Source: Arthrobacter sp. E3
GTDB lineage: Bacteria; Actinomycetota; Actinomycetes; Actinomycetales; Micrococcaceae
Direction: 5' to 3'
Length of the DNA: 64,000 bases
Assembly: GCF_017353415.1 (NCBI RefSeq)
Contig: NZ_JAFMPX010000003.1
Coordinates: 62,001 to 126,000, forward strand
Below are positions 63,103 to 64,000 of this stretch, piece after piece. The notes below the pieces were generated by a model. That model was not told the origin of the DNA. It saw only the letters and a program-made list of their open reading frames with translations, and did no database searches. Position 1 is the first letter of the stretch. Each line of letters starts with the position of its first letter. A program made the translations under genes and the position numbers.

Positions 63103-64000
63103 TGAACAGCAACGACCAGTTGACCGACACACCGGCGGTAAGCATCCCGGCTGCGGACCACGCAGTGGCAGGCAGGATGGTGGCGCTAACGGGCGCGCAG
63201 TTGAAGGTCGGGTTCCCCGCCCGCGAGCTCGAGTCCTCGTGGCTTTCGACGTGTCAGGATCGTGTTGCGGTGCTTGAACGTGTCTTCGCGGCCCCGTTCA
63301 GGCTGGAGAACCCCAGCAGCCAGCGACCCCGGGATGCTGGGGTTCGGTCGGTGCTGGGCTGGCTCTCGTCATTCCCCGGCGAGACTTGGCAGCAGCGATG
63401 GCAAGCCAGCGGGGCCGAGGCCGCCGGTGACTGGCGGGACCTGTTCAACGAGGAATCCGTCAGCCGGGGGCCAGCCGGTTCCCCGGTACCGCATCCAAGT
63501 GTTGGGTTGTTGGTCCTGATTTGTTCCGACGTGATCCGGCCGAGTCTGGGTTGGCTCTTGCTCTTCGCCCCGGTCCGTCGATCGTTGGCCAGTGAAATGG
63601 CTCGCACGCGTGATGGACAGGCGTTTTCTGCCATGAACCGCACGTGCGTCGACGAAGAGGTTGGCCTGCAAGCCGGCCAGCAGGCGCTGACCCATATTGC
63701 GGTGATCATGGCGGCGAAGGGAGGGCTTGTTGCCAACGTGGAAGTCGGCGATTGCGTTGAGCTGCTGGAGCTCACGGCGGGACTCCCCACGCGTTCCAAC
63801 GGTTTTATTCGCAGCCCGCTGTTCTATCAGCTGCTGCGCTGGCATGGAGTCTTGGGCCAGGAGGCGCCCGCCGCGATTGAAATGTTCTCCGGCAACGGCC
63901 AGCCCACCTGCGAACAGCTAATCGACCGCTACAACATCAAGTGCCATCCGGTGAGGGACGTGCTCGTAGATTACTTGCGGGAACGCCAGATCGCCATGGA
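63102..64000 (+). CDS. Second recombinase-module protein, 3' end beyond the window
   Basis: Open from ATG 63102 (MNSNDQLTDTPAVS) for 299 codons to the edge with no stop. The N-terminal part is probably a DNA-binding and coiled region (FAAPFRLENPSSQRPRD, LGWLSSFPGETWQQRW), and later comes YQLLRWHGVLG followed by a helical segment. The catalytic tyrosine-recombinase domain is expected downstream, as in the larger second protein of two- and three-recombinase elements. The family is inferred from position, as no catalytic motif is in view. Confidence 0.72.
   Translation, partial: MNSNDQLTDTPAVSIPAADHAVAGRMVALTGAQLKVGFPARELESSWLSTCQDRVAVLERVFAAPFRLENPSSQRPRDAGVRSVLGWLSSFPGETWQQRWQASGAEAAGDWRDLFNEESVSRGPAGSPVPHPSVGLLVLICSDVIRPSLGWLLLFAPVRRSLASEMARTRDGQAFSAMNRTCVDEEVGLQAGQQALTHIAVIMAAKGGLVANVEVGDCVELLELTAGLPTRSNGFIRSPLFYQLLRWHGVLGQEAPAAIEMFSGNGQPTCEQLIDRYNIKCHPVRDVLVDYLRERQIAM

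Larger units (their letters stand above)
61776..64000 (+). mobile_element. Recombinase-module mobile element (RIT-like), left part only
   Basis: It begins where IS110 similarity ends and contains two co-directional, overlapping recombinase-module genes; the element continues past the window. Inserted into or beside the decayed IS110 copy. Ends and target duplication not defined. Confidence 0.55.

Overview
This is a high-G+C chromosomal window whose gene content fits an Arthrobacter-like member of the Micrococcaceae. I infer this from gene order and protein style; it was not tested against a database. The right part carries the block CCA-adding enzyme / NUDIX / murJ / pseudokinase-like protein / trxB / trxA. 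In many actinobacteria this block lies next to parB-parA and the replication origin. A canonical 16-bp parS site (59413-59428) just after trxA supports an origin-proximal position. Where parB/parA would be expected, the window instead holds transposon debris and a recombinase module.

Layout. 1-3204: non-phosphorylating L-fucose catabolism (fuconate dehydratase, diverging from an FAH-family hydrolase and an SDR), with a palindromic operator candidate between them. 3314-5473: adenosine deaminase and an HsdR-N-like nuclease-fold protein. 5771-16997: a long co-directional Ter stress operon. It contains a DUF475/TerC-like membrane protein, four TerD paralogs, a TelA-family protein, two accessory proteins, and a four-gene biosynthetic module (C-C lyase, PRTase-TRSP, StiP/PELOTA, HAD phosphatase) linked by ATGA overlaps. 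That module is predicted in the literature to make a nucleoside-like metabolite; the ATP-grasp partner is not seen here. A large bipartite inverted repeat closes the operon.

17207-28377: a secreted HNH-type lipoprotein, a MalY/PatB-type PLP lyase, an MFS transporter, a TIGR01777-type epimerase, a 1223-aa TM0106-family nuclease/helicase, and small unknowns. 28393-36799: an M18 aminopeptidase, a response regulator/histidine kinase/ABC-2 module (RR1/HK1), an MFS transporter and an ABC-F protein. 36980-41917: a 1645-aa secreted GH31 glycosidase with an LASTG (class E sortase type) surface anchor. 42401-48413: an NlpC/P60 hydrolase, a second response regulator/kinase pair (RR2/HK2) diverging from an FtsX-like ABC exporter, and a META lipoprotein. 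Both signalling modules have candidate operators with perfect arms around a central AA.

48498-59223: a phytoene-desaturase-like oxidoreductase, a GT-C-like membrane protein, a histidine phosphatase, then the conserved origin-side block. 59224-64000: parS, decayed IS21 (istA/istB) and IS110 remnants with frameshifts, a deletion and an in-frame TGA, then two translationally coupled recombinase-module genes that run off the right edge. No rRNA, tRNA or CRISPR array was seen.
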